DNA from: 2-12-FULL-60-25 sp003576745
GTDB lineage: Bacteria > Patescibacteriota > Patescibacteriia > 2-12-FULL-60-25
NCBI GenBank assembly: GCA_030272835.1
Contig: SZOQ01000006.1
Coordinates: 26,358-90,357 of the forward strand
Reading direction: 5' to 3'
Length of the DNA stretch: 64,000 nt
A program made the translations under genes and the position numbers. Positions 42,991-51,569 of this stretch are shown piece after piece (the first letter of the stretch is position 1; each line of letters starts with the position of its first letter). The notes beneath the pieces are model-generated. The model did no database searches and was not told the DNA's origin. It saw nothing but the letters and a program-made list of their open reading frames with translations.

Positions 42991-44287
42991 CTCCCTTCAC
43001 CACCACACCATCCGTCTTCCGGAAGCCGATGCGGTCGGGAGCATACTCCCCGCTCAAACGGAACATCCCGCCGAGCGAGATGGACTCTTCGCCGTGCTTA
43101 TCCCGCACAAGATCCGCCGCTTTCGACAAACACGCCAGCCGCTCCATGGTCTGTTCCCGTTCCCTCCCCACGTCCCACGTCCCACGTCCTACGTCCCACA
43201 CACCAAATTTGAGCTGACCGGAAGGGTGACAGAGTTCGGTAAACGTGACGGCCAAAAACCGTACGGGTTCCCTGCCGTCCCAAAGTTCATAGAGTAATTC
43301 CCGCGCCGCGCCCGCAAGCGTGAACGAATCGTCCGCCGGCTCATCGAGACGGAAGAATTCTCCGCCGCCTCCGCCATACCAGCCGTTCACGTCATCGCCG
43401 CGAAGCCCCACGGACACGAACACGGATCCGGCCAAAAGTTTCTCGTGGCGGAGACGTCGCGCCGCGCGTTCCGTAAGCTTGGTGAGCACGGCTTCCACCC
43501 TTCCTTCGCGGTTCACGGAGTTCGGGATGCAATGCGAGTGTCCGATGGATTTCGGGGGCGCGGCTTCCGAGGCTACGTCCTCCACCTCCTGCCCGTTCAG
43601 TTTCATCCACATGGTGTAGCCATATTGCCCGAAGGCGTTCAGGAGATTTTCGAGCGGTGCGCGTTTGAGCTCAAGCGGAGTGGCATACCCGAGCCGCGCA
43701 ATACGCCGTCGCATGCGCGGCCCAATGCCGCAAATGTCTTCCAGATCGAGGGATGCCAAAACCTCGTCGAGATTCTCCGGCGTCACAACCGTGAGCCCGC
43801 AGGGTTTTTGATAATCCGATGCGAGTTTGGCCAAAAAGCGCGTCTGCGCAATACCGATGGAGCAATGCAGCCATTCCCCCACCTCCGCGTAAATGCGCCG
43901 CCGCGCGCGCGTGAGCGCCCAGGCCGCTTCGGCGTGATCACGATACCAGCCCGTAAGATCGAGGAATGCCTCGTCGATAGAATAGTGTTCCACCCGGTCC
44001 GTGAGTTCGTGCAGGATAGAAAAGATGCGAGACGTCACGGCGCGGTACTTCGCCGGTTCATTCTGCACGAAAACCGCGTTCGGAACCCTTTCCCTCGCCT
44101 CCTGCATGGTCATACCAACCTTCATGCCCAGCTGTTTCGCTTCGACGGAGGCTGCAATAACGCAGCCGTTCCGGTGCAGGTAGGCGCATACGCCCACCGG
44201 CCGGCCGCGCAAAAACGGATTCGCCTGCTGCTCCACAGTAGCGAAGAACGAGTTCATGTCGAGGTGGGCGACGAGACGGGAAAACAT
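42971..44287 (-). CDS. dinB: DNA polymerase IV (Y family)
   Basis: The product is a 438-residue translesion polymerase. Catalytic carboxylates are Asp10 in LDMNSFFA and Asp105-Glu106 in SIDEAFLDLT; the HhH region has ICGIGPRMRRRIARLG and the little finger follows. Residues 363-377 (WDVGRGTWDVGRERE) are encoded by a block of the intergenic word repeat (43154-43206) inserted in frame after the little finger. An SOS box ends 1 nt before the ATG, which fixes the start at 44287. Confidence 0.94.
   Translation of the reverse strand: MFSRLVAHLDMNSFFATVEQQANPFLRGRPVGVCAYLHRNGCVIAASVEAKQLGMKVGMTMQEARERVPNAVFVQNEPAKYRAVTSRIFSILHELTDRVEHYSIDEAFLDLTGWYRDHAEAAWALTRARRRIYAEVGEWLHCSIGIAQTRFLAKLASDYQKPCGLTVVTPENLDEVLASLDLEDICGIGPRMRRRIARLGYATPLELKRAPLENLLNAFGQYGYTMWMKLNGQEVEDVASEAAPPKSIGHSHCIPNSVNREGRVEAVLTKLTERAARRLRHEKLLAGSVFVSVGLRGDDVNGWYGGGGGEFFRLDEPADDSFTLAGAARELLYELWDGREPVRFLAVTFTELCHPSGQLKFGVWDVGRGTWDVGREREQTMERLACLSKAADLVRDKHGEESISLGGMFRLSGEYAPDRIGFRKTDGVVVKGVGEKSA
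43154..43206. repeat. Word-repeat block inside the dinB coding sequence
   Basis: Four tandem copies of ACGTCCYAC lie within the ORF. The same words occur between genes at 46290-46310 and 52822-52903. Confidence 0.7.
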
Positions 44288-44288
44288 A

Positions 44289-44303
44289 GAACAAAAATAG
44301 AAC
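44289..44303 (-). promoter_or_regulatory. SOS box of dinB (GTTC-N7-GTTC)
   Basis: GTTC-TATTTTT-GTTC, identical over 15 nt to the lexA box. It lies directly against the start codon, so it must overlap the transcription start. Confidence 0.85.
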
Positions 44304-44362
44304 ACTTGCCTGTGACATCATCAATTCTTTGGCCGAGTCTGTACTCGACCCGGGAGATCGCT

Positions 44363-44635
44363 TCAAGAATTTCCTGCGTGTCCTTCTTTTTCATAGGCTC
44401 TGGATTCGATATGTTGCAAAAAGATTTTATAGGTCTCCGTCACAGCTTCCAATTCTTGAAGAATCTGAATGCATTGCCGCCGGTTCTCGACCTGATGCCG
44501 TATGGTCGACTCCACACCGACCGAAACCAGCTCTGTCCGGAACAGAAGATCTCTTACATTCCTTCTAAGCGTTTCGAGGGTGTCAGCGAGCTCGGCAGTA
44601 GTCAGCCTGTCCATATATCTATTCAGTACCGCCAT
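44363..44635 (-). CDS. Small helical hypothetical protein
   Basis: The 90-residue, all-helical protein (TAELADTLETLRRNVRDLLF; QCIQILQELEAVTETYKIF) has no recognised family. The start could be ATG 44635 or a later ATG near MDRLTT. No Shine-Dalgarno is seen. Confidence 0.45.
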   Translation of the reverse strand: MAVLNRYMDRLTTAELADTLETLRRNVRDLLFRTELVSVGVESTIRHQVENRRQCIQILQELEAVTETYKIFLQHIESRAYEKEGHAGNS

Positions 44636-44712
44636 CCCGCACACCGCACAAGTACAATAACCTGTGAAAGAAATTGAATAACTTTTAACTTATCAACAGA
44701 ACGCTGAATATT

Positions 44713-44964
44713 TTACGTCGCTTCGCATATCTCTTCGAGCATCCATTTGAGCGACTCGGTGCGAAATGACAAACGATACGCGTTCGCATCGTCCGACACG
44801 GAAAAGTAATACACCTTTTCCCGTCCATTGTGCTCGCTGTGCACCAAGTTCACTTTTCGTATTTGGTAATACTTCTTCCCCCACTTGAAGGTCATGGGTT
44901 CGGTGCGGTCATTCCGGAACGCGGCCAACACTTCCACGGGCTGATTCACTTTTTCGTATACCAT
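44713..44964 (-). CDS. DUF6504-like protein between dinB and lexA
   Basis: The 83-residue protein has PVEVLAAF, then TFKWGKKYYQIRKVNLVHSE and VYYFSVSDDANAYRLSFR, a pattern like the small DUF6504 proteins found beside Y-family polymerases. Its place between dinB and lexA supports a link to translesion synthesis, which is inference. An upstream ATG at 44994 would add 10 residues. Confidence 0.6.
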   Translation of the reverse strand: MVYEKVNQPVEVLAAFRNDRTEPMTFKWGKKYYQIRKVNLVHSEHNGREKVYYFSVSDDANAYRLSFRTESLKWMLEEICEAT

Positions 44965-45213
44965 AGGGGAAAAGAGATTAAAGAAGGAGAGCATATTTGT
45001 TATTTGTTTGTGGTTGATGGTTTTTTGAGAAGGGAAAGTGGGGAGCGGGAAGTAGAAAGACCTACTCCCGACTCCCTACTTCCACTCCCTGCTATCACGA
45101 CCGCCGCATGCGAGGGAGGAGCATACCTGTCTCCAGAGGAATGGAGACCGGCTCATGCTTGTGCTCACCCCCCTCGTATTCGGCCGTCAGGATGCACAAA
45201 ACCCAGCCCTCAC

Positions 45214-45357
45214 TTTGTCATTCCGATCCGAGTCCCGATGGCAATCGGGAAGAGAGGGAGGAATCGCTTTCAAACTGAGAAGCCGCGTATATCTGTCAGC
45301 GCCCAGGTCTAAAAGGGATTCCTCACCCCGCCTTTGGCGGGGATTCGGAATGACAAA
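45214..45357. repeat. MITE-like palindromic element
   Basis: Terminal inverted repeats TTTGTCATTCCGATCC and GGATTCGGAATGACAAA (one extra T) bound about 144 nt. Inside are hairpins CCCGAT/ATCGGG and CCCCGCC-TTT-GGCGGGG. No ORF. GTCATTCC-type elements of this kind are dispersed in many bacteria. The rest of 44995-45213 holds repeat-like words and no gene. Confidence 0.7.
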
Positions 45358-45362
45358 AGGAT

Positions 45363-45986
45363 TTATGTGAACTTCGGTCTAAAGGAACGTATGACGGCTC
45401 TCACCACCCCCTGTATCAACGGGTCGAATGCGTAGATCGGTTTCATGGTTGAGTTCGCAGGCTGAAGACGGATGCGTCCTTTTTCACGATAAAAGCGCTT
45501 GAGCGTGGCATGGGTATTGTCGAGGAGAGCCACGACCACATCGCCGTTTTTCGGACTGGGATTCCGCTCTACAACCACATAGTCTCCGTCGAGAATGCCG
45601 TCGTCGATCATGGATTGCCCTTTCACGCGGAGCACATAGGAATTTGCGGAATCCGGCGCGAGATCTACAGGTACGGCGAAGGTTTCATATTCCTCAATGG
45701 CTTCAATGGGCGCGCCCGCCATAATGAATCCTTTGAGCGGCAGCACAACACTCTTTCCCCAGCGGACCGCCTTATTGGTGGGCTCGAGCTCGCGCGCGGC
45801 GCCATCCGTACTTCGGAGAAAGCCTCGCTCTCGAAGCGCCTGCACATGCACATGCACCGTAGAAGGGGACGCGAGAGAGAGTCCGTCCGCGATTTCGCGA
45901 TAGGAGGGCGGATATCCCTGCTCATGAATGAAACTGATGATGAAGTCGAGAACTTCTTTTTGCTTTGGCGTAAGTGGCGAGGGCAT
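45363..45986 (-). CDS. lexA: SOS repressor LexA
   Basis: The 207-residue protein has a winged HTH (about 1-65, SYREIADGLSLASPSTVHVH), cleavage site Ala90-Gly91 in FIMAGAP, and the S24 catalytic dyad Ser125 (GQSMID) and Lys163 (ATLKRF). RecA filaments trigger self-cleavage. The start at 45986 matches the family N-terminus (LTPKQKEVLDFI). Its own box at 46023-46037 implies autoregulation. Confidence 0.96.
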   Translation of the reverse strand: MPSPLTPKQKEVLDFIISFIHEQGYPPSYREIADGLSLASPSTVHVHVQALRERGFLRSTDGAARELEPTNKAVRWGKSVVLPLKGFIMAGAPIEAIEEYETFAVPVDLAPDSANSYVLRVKGQSMIDDGILDGDYVVVERNPSPKNGDVVVALLDNTHATLKRFYREKGRIRLQPANSTMKPIYAFDPLIQGVVRAVIRSFRPKFT

Positions 45987-46022
45987 AAGAGAGTGGCCGT
46001 TAGCGATTGACGTTTGGCTATA

Positions 46023-46037
46023 GAACAAAAATAGAAC
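46023..46037 (-). promoter_or_regulatory. SOS box of lexA (GTTC-N7-GTTC)
   Basis: GTTC-TATTTTT-GTTC lies 36 nt upstream of the lexA ATG. Confidence 0.85.
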
Positions 46038-46149
46038 ATCTGTAAAACAAAATCAAGACGCCATGGTTAAGCGAAAATTTTAAGTTATCCACCGGGAACA
46101 ATCTTTGACCTTGTCGCATTCCGAGTTCCGTGGGACTGAATGGAATAAG

Positions 46150-46410
46150 GGTATGGGGAAAAGATCGCGGTTGGCAGTAAACAGATTATGGGTTGTGAGT
46201 TATGAGTTATGGACTATATGGACGCAGACCTCACGACCTAAGGACCTACTGACCTACAGAAGTAAGTAGTGAGTGGTTAAGGCGCACGGCGCATGACCCA
46301 CGTCCTACGCCCTACGCAACTACGTACTCTTCCCCCTTCCCACTCACTACTAACTACTCACTTGTTCCCTTTCACCAATCGCTCATTGCTAATTCTCAAC
46401 TGCGAATCAC
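46150..46410. repeat. Word-mosaic spacer
   Basis: It contains the 25-mer at 46312-46336 shared with 8503-8527, plus GGTTGTGAGTTATGAGTTATGG-like and ACCTAAGGACCTACTGACC words. No gene is visible between 46038 and 46416. Confidence 0.6.
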
Positions 46411-46416
46411 TCACTA

Positions 46417-48725
46417 TGCCATATCGACATCTCCACGATGCCCGGCTGCTTCAGCGCGGCCGCATGAAACAAAGGCGCCAACGAAGAGCCGCCCTTGTTT
46501 TGGCAAGCCTGCTCATTTCCCACGGCGGCATAATTGCCGCTCCCCTTCCCGTAGCGGCAGAAGAATCCGCAATCGTGATTATTCAAGAAGTAGCCTGGGC
46601 AGGATCCATACTATCCGCCTCCGACGAATGGATTGAACTCGCGAATATCGGCAATGCCACGGCGACAATTGGCGGATGGTCGCTTGCCGGCGCGGGACAA
46701 AACGGCCGCGTCATTTTCTTTCCGGAAGATGCATCTATTCCTCCGCATGGGACATTCATTGTGGCAAATTATGCCGCGGAAGAAACGAACAGCGCGCTTT
46801 CCGTTCTTATTGACCTTGCGACAACCACGATGAGTCTTTCAAACACCGCATTCGGCATTGTGCTGAACAATGCGGACGGTATGTTCGTTGATGCCGCGGG
46901 CAACGGAGCCGCGCCGCCGGCTGGAACATCGGATCCGCGCGCAAGCATGATACGCGTTGCCACATCCACGGGAGCGGACGCGTGGATGACCGCGGCCACG
47001 TCCACAGGATTTAAGGAAGGCGTAACGGATGCGGGAACCCCCGGATATTGCGATTTTTGCTCTCTCCTTCTTTCGCTATGGGCGGAAGAGGCAGCGGCCA
47101 TTTTGAACAAAGCTGAAACACGCACGGACTCCATTCAAAGCAACGAAAACGCTTCAACATCAACGGAAACGGCTGTTTTTCCTTTCAGGACAACAACAGA
47201 AACTGAACCTGCGGCATTGCCCGCTTCGACCGCAGGAATATCATCCGCATCATCCGCAACCACGCCCTCTGCAACAACGCAACCATCAAGCCTTTCTCCT
47301 GCCAATGCCCCGCTCGCGACTCCTCCCCCCATGCATATCTCTTTGAACGAGGCGATCTCGAATCCGCTTGCCGGACCGGAATGGATAGAACTCGCGCTTG
47401 CATACGACATTCAAAGGACGGATCGTCCGCTGGAACTTTGGGATGCGTCAGGACGCATTGCAACGATTCCAAAAGAAACGCCGGTGACCATTCCGGGATT
47501 TCTCATTGTCACGCTGAGCAGTGCACGATTGAATAATGCCGGCGACGAACTAAGCCTGCGTGAAACGCATGGAACTGTTCTTGAACGCACAACAATTCCA
47601 AAACTCGGCAAAGGCGAATCGTGGGCAAAGGACAGGCAAGGCGAATGGCGCGTGACGCCGCTTCTTACGCCTGCCATGGAAAATTTGTTTCTTGATGAGC
47701 CGGAAGAAACAGCGGAAGCGAATGAACGCACGAAGGCAAACATCACTCCTACGCAAGCGTTTGCGTCCGACGCAACGGCATTAACCTCAACCGCGCTGCA
47801 AGAATCCTCCAATGTCCCGCTTCGCGGAGCAGATGAAGCATCCCAGCTCGCCCCCTCGTCCCTGTCTGCCGGCCTCGATGCCGTGCTTCAGGCGGCCCTG
47901 CTCGCAAATGAACAAGCGTTCGCTCCAAAAAGCTCGCGGGCAAAGCCGGCATCCGCCGCAAAAGGCGAGATTATCAATACCTATCCTTTTGAATCTATGT
48001 TTGATTCAGACCTAAACGGAGCCCGCGTGCGGGTAACCGGCATTGTCGGCTCCGTCGCAAAACTCCTGGGAGCTTCTTCCCATACCTTTATCCTCGAAAA
48101 TGAGGATGGACGAGGACTCATTGTGTATCTTCCGTCGCACCTGAATGTCCCCGCATACGGTTCCGTAGTGAGCGTTGCCGGAACGCTGAATGCCACATAT
48201 CGCGGTCCGGAACTGCGCATGAAAAAAACAGATGTGTGGATGACGCTCGCAAAAGAAGGAACGGTCGTACCGCGCATTGTAGATTTGCTCGCGCCCGGTG
48301 CAGAAGATGCGTGGAGCCTTGTATCCGTGGAAGGAACGGTGCGAGACATTAAATCCGCATCCTTTGTGCTGGGCACGGACGAAGGCATTGACGTTACCAT
48401 AGGAATTCCGGCAGCGGCGGGCTACCGCATTGCGCGACTTACAAAACAGGATCGTCTCCGAGTTACCGGACTGTTGGATATTCGCAAAGATCATCCGACC
48501 ATTATCCCCCGCCGGCCCGAAGACATTGAACTCATCCACCACGCGCCGGAGAGCATTGCGGCGCCGGTCGAGCCGAAATCGCAAAGCCGTTTTCCAGACT
48601 GGGCGCCGTTCGGCGCGGCCGCGGGAGCCATTGCCGTAACGGGCTTCAGCAAACGCTTTCGCGAATTCCTAAAACGGAAAAGACTTCAGATGCTCGTTGA
48701 AAAAGCGCGCGTCGCATCGCTCTGA
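46417..48725 (+). CDS. Exported lamin-tail-domain protein with OB-fold domain
   Basis: The product has 769 residues. A basic n-region and signal peptide (cleavage near 48) lead to a first lamin-tail domain (about 52-170, IIQEVAWAGS, DEWIELANIGNA), a Thr/Ala/Ser-rich linker, a second one (about 308-400, ISLNEAISNPLAGPEWIELA), a Glu/Thr/Ala-rich region, and an OB-fold-like nucleic-acid domain (about 520-680, GARVRVTGIVGSVAKLLGAS). A C-terminal hydrophobic segment and basic tail (FREFLKRKRLQ) would anchor it. Possibly it binds extracellular DNA; that is inference. ATG 46464 is an alternative start. Confidence 0.8.
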
Positions 48726-48732
48726 ACCCCTC

Positions 48733-48760
48733 AAGGGGCGGCCTGGCACCCCCGCCCCTT
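48733..48760 (+). terminator. Terminator after the lamin-tail gene
   Basis: A 9 bp stem (AAGGGGCGG with CCGCCCCTT), directly upstream of the tRNA-Gly promoter. Confidence 0.7.
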
Positions 48761-48765
48761 TCGTA

Positions 48766-48794
48766 TTGCGCTATGGCAAGGATATTGCTAGTAT
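48766..48794 (+). promoter_or_regulatory. tRNA-Gly promoter
   Basis: TTGCGC, 17 nt, TAGTAT. Confidence 0.6.
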
Positions 48795-48816
48795 CCTCCC
48801 GCAAAATCACAGACCT

Positions 48817-48891
48817 GCGGGTATCGTATAGCGGCTATTATGCGTCCTTGCCAAGGACGAGATAGGGGTTCGACTCCCCTTACCCGCTCCA
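48817..48891 (+). tRNA. tRNA-Gly (GCC), CCA encoded
   Basis: Acceptor GCGGGTA pairs with TACCCGC, anticodon arm CGTCC-TTGCCAA-GGACG has GCC, and the T arm is AGGGG-TTCGACT-CCCCT. Its 3' 28 nt are repeated at 51570-51597, so it is the attachment site of the element that follows. Confidence 0.95.
48864..48891 (+). repeat. attL (tRNA-Gly 3' end)
   Basis: 28 nt identical to 51570-51597, covering the T arm, acceptor 3' strand and CCA. Confidence 0.88.
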
Positions 48892-49200
48892 GGAGTGAAG
48901 GCCGACCGCATAGGTCGGCTTTTTGCTTGGTTCAGCGGGAAAAAGGGGTTCGCGCTGGAGCTCGGACGAGCGATTTCGAACCGCGATCTCGGCCTTGGTG
49001 GCCATTTGGTGACCAAAATGTTCGGCAACGGGGCCAGGAATGGCCCGCCGGATGAGCGCCACGGTGGATTCCACGGACTCGCGCTCCACATGCATGTAGC
49101 GGAGCGTCATCTTGATGCTCGAGTGGCCGAGAAGCTCCTTGAGCACGTGGACCGCGACGCCCATCGACGAGACGATCCAACTCTCGTCCGACTGCCCACG
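48880..49200 (-). pseudogene. Tyrosine recombinase (integrase) C-terminal remnant
   Basis: SWIVSSMGVAVHVLKELLGH and SSIKMTLRYMHVERESVEST match the end of the phage-integrase catalytic domain, with the LLGHSS His and the nucleophile Tyr in RYMHV. The RHT box and everything before it are missing; upstream DNA encodes other frames. The remnant's frame runs out of the element into the tRNA. It cannot be active. Confidence 0.8.
48901..48924 (+). terminator. Terminator behind tRNA-Gly, carried by the element
   Basis: GCCGACC, GCATA loop, GGTCGGC, TTTTT. Confidence 0.9.
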
Positions 49201-49345
49201 CGGCGACGGTACCCAACAGCCAGAGGGCGAGACGCAGGACGGGATTCGCGTCCGCGGGTCGCGTGACGCCCGTGACACCCGCCGTGACAAGGGTCACGAG
49301 TGTGGTTCTCCGCGTGACAGGAGGAAACTGGTCGAACTCGTGCAT
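48932..49345 (-). CDS. Small membrane protein ORF merged into integrase remnant
   Basis: MHEFDQFPPVTRRTTLVTLV begins at ATG 49345 behind AAAGG. A hydrophobic helix (LRLALWLLGTVAAWAVG) and RELDRLVDG follow, ending near 49165 as natural sequence. Beyond that the frame continues as an out-of-frame reading of the integrase remnant, so the true 3' end has probably been lost by deletion. No family was recognised. Confidence 0.4.
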   Translation of the reverse strand: MHEFDQFPPVTRRTTLVTLVTAGVTGVTRPADANPVLRLALWLLGTVAAWAVGRELDRLVDGRRGPRAQGASRPLEHQDDAPLHACGARVRGIHRGAHPAGHSWPRCRTFWSPNGHQGRDRGSKSLVRAPARTPFSR

Positions 49346-49370
49346 GGCGCTCACCCTTTCCGGCGTCCGT

Positions 49371-49399
49371 TTGACGTTCAAGCCCGGTCTCGGTACGAT
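49371..49399 (+). promoter_or_regulatory. Promoter inside the element
   Basis: TTGACG (49371-49376), 17 nt, TACGAT (49394-49399). Confidence 0.65.
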
Positions 49400-49405
49400 T
49401 TGAGG

Positions 49406-49507
49406 ATGATCGGGCTGCCCAACGACGCATCGGACGCGGATGCGTTGCCGGGCGGTCGGATCGATGGATGCTCTGCTCCACGGTTCTCGCAGAGCGCGGA
49501 GCCTTGA
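49406..49507 (+). CDS. 33-codon leaderless ORF or small RNA unit
   Basis: The ATG follows TACGAT by 6 nt, the leaderless pattern of the host's genes, and the ORF (MIGLPNDASDADALPGGRID at its start) stops 28 nt before a strong terminator at 49536-49563. A hairpin GCTCTGC/GCAGAGC lies within it. It could equally be an sRNA of about 155 nt. No family was recognised. Confidence 0.35.
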   Translation: MIGLPNDASDADALPGGRIDGCSAPRFSQSAEP

Positions 49508-49535
49508 ACTGGTCGCGCTTCGCGATGCACCGCTC

Positions 49536-49563
49536 CCCCGCCTCATCATGAGGCGGGGTTTTT
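49536..49563 (+). terminator. Rho-independent terminator in the element
   Basis: A 10 bp perfect stem (CCCCGCCTCA), TCA loop and five T. Confidence 0.92.
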
Positions 49564-49674
49564 CAAGTGTGATGTGGGGTGCGGGGCCGCGCCACGTCCC
49601 GATCGTGCAGCCGGCAGATCTGCTTCATGTCGGGCGTAGAAATCCGCCCACAGGAGATCCGTTCGCCGTCCGCT

Positions 49675-49962
49675 TTACTTCCGCCGTAGCGCTTTGCTGC
49701 CGTCCTCGGCCAAGTACACCTCGACACGCCCGGCCTGTTCGAGCTTGTTCAGGATGCGCCGCCGGACCTCCGGCGATTGATCGAGCGCTTCGCACTGCCA
49801 CTTCGTGATGAAGTAGTTCACGCCGACATAGCCGCCGCCGAACTTCGCTTCGGCGCGCCCGAGCTCCTGGAGAAACGCCTCCTCACCGCTCGACCCCGCG
49901 TCGGCGGCCGGGTTGGCCCCGGCAAGAGACGCGATCGGGTCCACTGGAGACGCGGTTGGCAC
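49675..49962 (-). CDS. Hypothetical protein in the element
   Basis: A GTG-started 95-residue protein with FLQELGRAEAKFGGGYVGVN and QSPEVRRRILNKLEQAGRVE, helical and DNA-binding-like in feel but without a recognised family. Its start overlaps the divergent 49956 gene by 7 nt. Confidence 0.5.
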   Translation of the reverse strand: MPTASPVDPIASLAGANPAADAGSSGEEAFLQELGRAEAKFGGGYVGVNYFITKWQCEALDQSPEVRRRILNKLEQAGRVEVYLAEDGSKALRRK

Positions 49963-50825
49963 GGGCTCATGCGGATGAACCCCACTGGCGAGAGATTCGA
50001 GCCGAACTTGGCGTGCTGGAAAACAGGCGCAGTTCCCTGACCCTGGAAACCTCCGCGCGAATAGACCCCAAGAGCGAGTGGTTTCCGGTGCTCGTCAACG
50101 CCATTCACGTGCACATGTTGCTGCTCAACAGCGTGTATTGCGACATCGTACGGCCTATCGATATCGATCCTCACGTTCGGGCAAAGATGCTGGGCCTCCT
50201 ATTCCCTGGCGGCGAGTCCCTTGACAGATCCTCCGACACGTACTTACCTGAGCACGAGGCTGAAGCCGGGAGCGAGGGTCGCGCGCGGGGAGTGCGCACC
50301 CGCTACGACCGCATCCTCGGAGAGGATGACGCCCACGACAGCGTCGAGTCGCACGCACCTTCCCACGAAAAGGTCAGGATGCCTTTCGAAGGCTCTGCTC
50401 AAAGTGCTGCGTCTGCAACAGACGCTTCACCGGGTTCCCTCTCCAACGAGGGAGCCGTAGCAGGGACGGCGGAGGGCTCTCCGGACGCGTCCAGTCAAGG
50501 CGCACCTTTTTCCTCGGGGAGCCATCTAGGTCAAGTGCGAAACAAGATTCCGGATGACGATTGGCAGCACGAGCTGCCGGAGGAACTCCAGACGCTGATC
50601 GACGGCGCTCCGGCGACGGTGACAGCGCTTGACAGCTACTTCGAAGACGCCGTTAAACAACGGTGGTCGGACGCAGCGGCCCAGGACCGGGCGCTCGCCG
50701 TGTACTATGAGCGTGAAACTGCCCTTCGAACGAATCACCTTCCAATCGAGGTCTTTGAGCAGACGGGCGCGTTTGCTGCAGAGATGCGCGTTATCCGAGA
50801 CAAGACACGTAGTAGGGAAGCCTGA
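49956..50825 (+). CDS. Hypothetical protein in the element
   Basis: The 289-residue protein starts at TTG (no in-frame ATG before the core). The N-terminal 100 residues (WFPVLVNAIHVHMLLLNSVY, PIDIDPHVRAKMLGLLFPG) look folded. The middle is Ser/Glu/Gly-rich and probably disordered; a helical C-terminus follows. No family was recognised. Confidence 0.5.
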   Translation: MARAHADEPHWREIRAELGVLENRRSSLTLETSARIDPKSEWFPVLVNAIHVHMLLLNSVYCDIVRPIDIDPHVRAKMLGLLFPGGESLDRSSDTYLPEHEAEAGSEGRARGVRTRYDRILGEDDAHDSVESHAPSHEKVRMPFEGSAQSAASATDASPGSLSNEGAVAGTAEGSPDASSQGAPFSSGSHLGQVRNKIPDDDWQHELPEELQTLIDGAPATVTALDSYFEDAVKQRWSDAAAQDRALAVYYERETALRTNHLPIEVFEQTGAFAAEMRVIRDKTRSREA

Positions 50826-50909
50826 TACAGCCCTCAACCGCGCAGGCGCTTCTTCATCCTTGCACCGCTGGCCTATCCAGCGGTGTTTCAGTTCCGAAGA
50901 GGTTCAAAC

Positions 50910-51311
50910 ATGAAGATGATGATCCGCCTCGGCATGCTCCTTCCGATGAGCGGCAGCGAGCAACGCGCCGCCGCCATCGGCGCGCTTGGCGACATCAAGA
51001 AGGAGTTCGGCAAGGACGGCGGGACATGGTTCGCGGGTGAAGGCGTGTTCCCGGTCGTCTCAGGTTGGTGGTGGAACGAAGAAAAGGCGCGGCTGGACGA
51101 GGATCCACATGTACTGGTCTCGGTCGACGTGTTGCCCAACGCAGACAGTGAATTGAGCGCGAGGCGGAAACTTCATTGTGCCTTCACGAGCAGGTACCGT
51201 GGCCGGGGCGTGGCACAGGCCGCAGTCTATATCTCACGGGAAGTCGTCAGCATCTACGAGCTATCTGGTCGAGTGCCCCGTCGGCAGGACCTGCCGACGC
51301 CGAGTGATTGA
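50910..51311 (+). CDS. Hypothetical protein in the element
   Basis: The 133-residue protein has GAGG 8 nt before the ATG. Segments AAAIGALGDIKKEFGKDGGT, WWWNEEKARLDEDPHVLVSV and AQAAVYISREVVSIYEL suggest an alpha/beta fold; no family was recognised. A hairpin (GTCGGCAGG/CCTGCCGAC) overlaps its last codons. Confidence 0.5.
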   Translation: MKMMIRLGMLLPMSGSEQRAAAIGALGDIKKEFGKDGGTWFAGEGVFPVVSGWWWNEEKARLDEDPHVLVSVDVLPNADSELSARRKLHCAFTSRYRGRGVAQAAVYISREVVSIYELSGRVPRRQDLPTPSD

Positions 51312-51569
51312 TTCGTCCAGTCGTTGATGGCCGACCAGTGAAGCAAGGTGTTCAGGGGTGAGTGCCATACCAACCATGAGCGCCCCCCGCCGCCCTCGCC
51401 ATGTGGTGCAGCCGGTGGGTCCGCTTGGTGTCCGCTTTGGTGACCAGACTCTGCGCGCAGAGTGCGAGCCCGCGCTCTGCGCGATCTCCATCTCGCGCTC
51501 CGACGTCGCTCGGTTGAGCCATTTTCGTTCGCTGGCTTTTGCCGCGTCCGCGCCGTCGGCGCGTTCGGC

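Noticed and set aside
49112..49507. 131-codon plus-strand ORF in the element
   Set aside because: It reads antisense to the integrase remnant and membrane ORF; only its last 33 codons have a promoter of their own.
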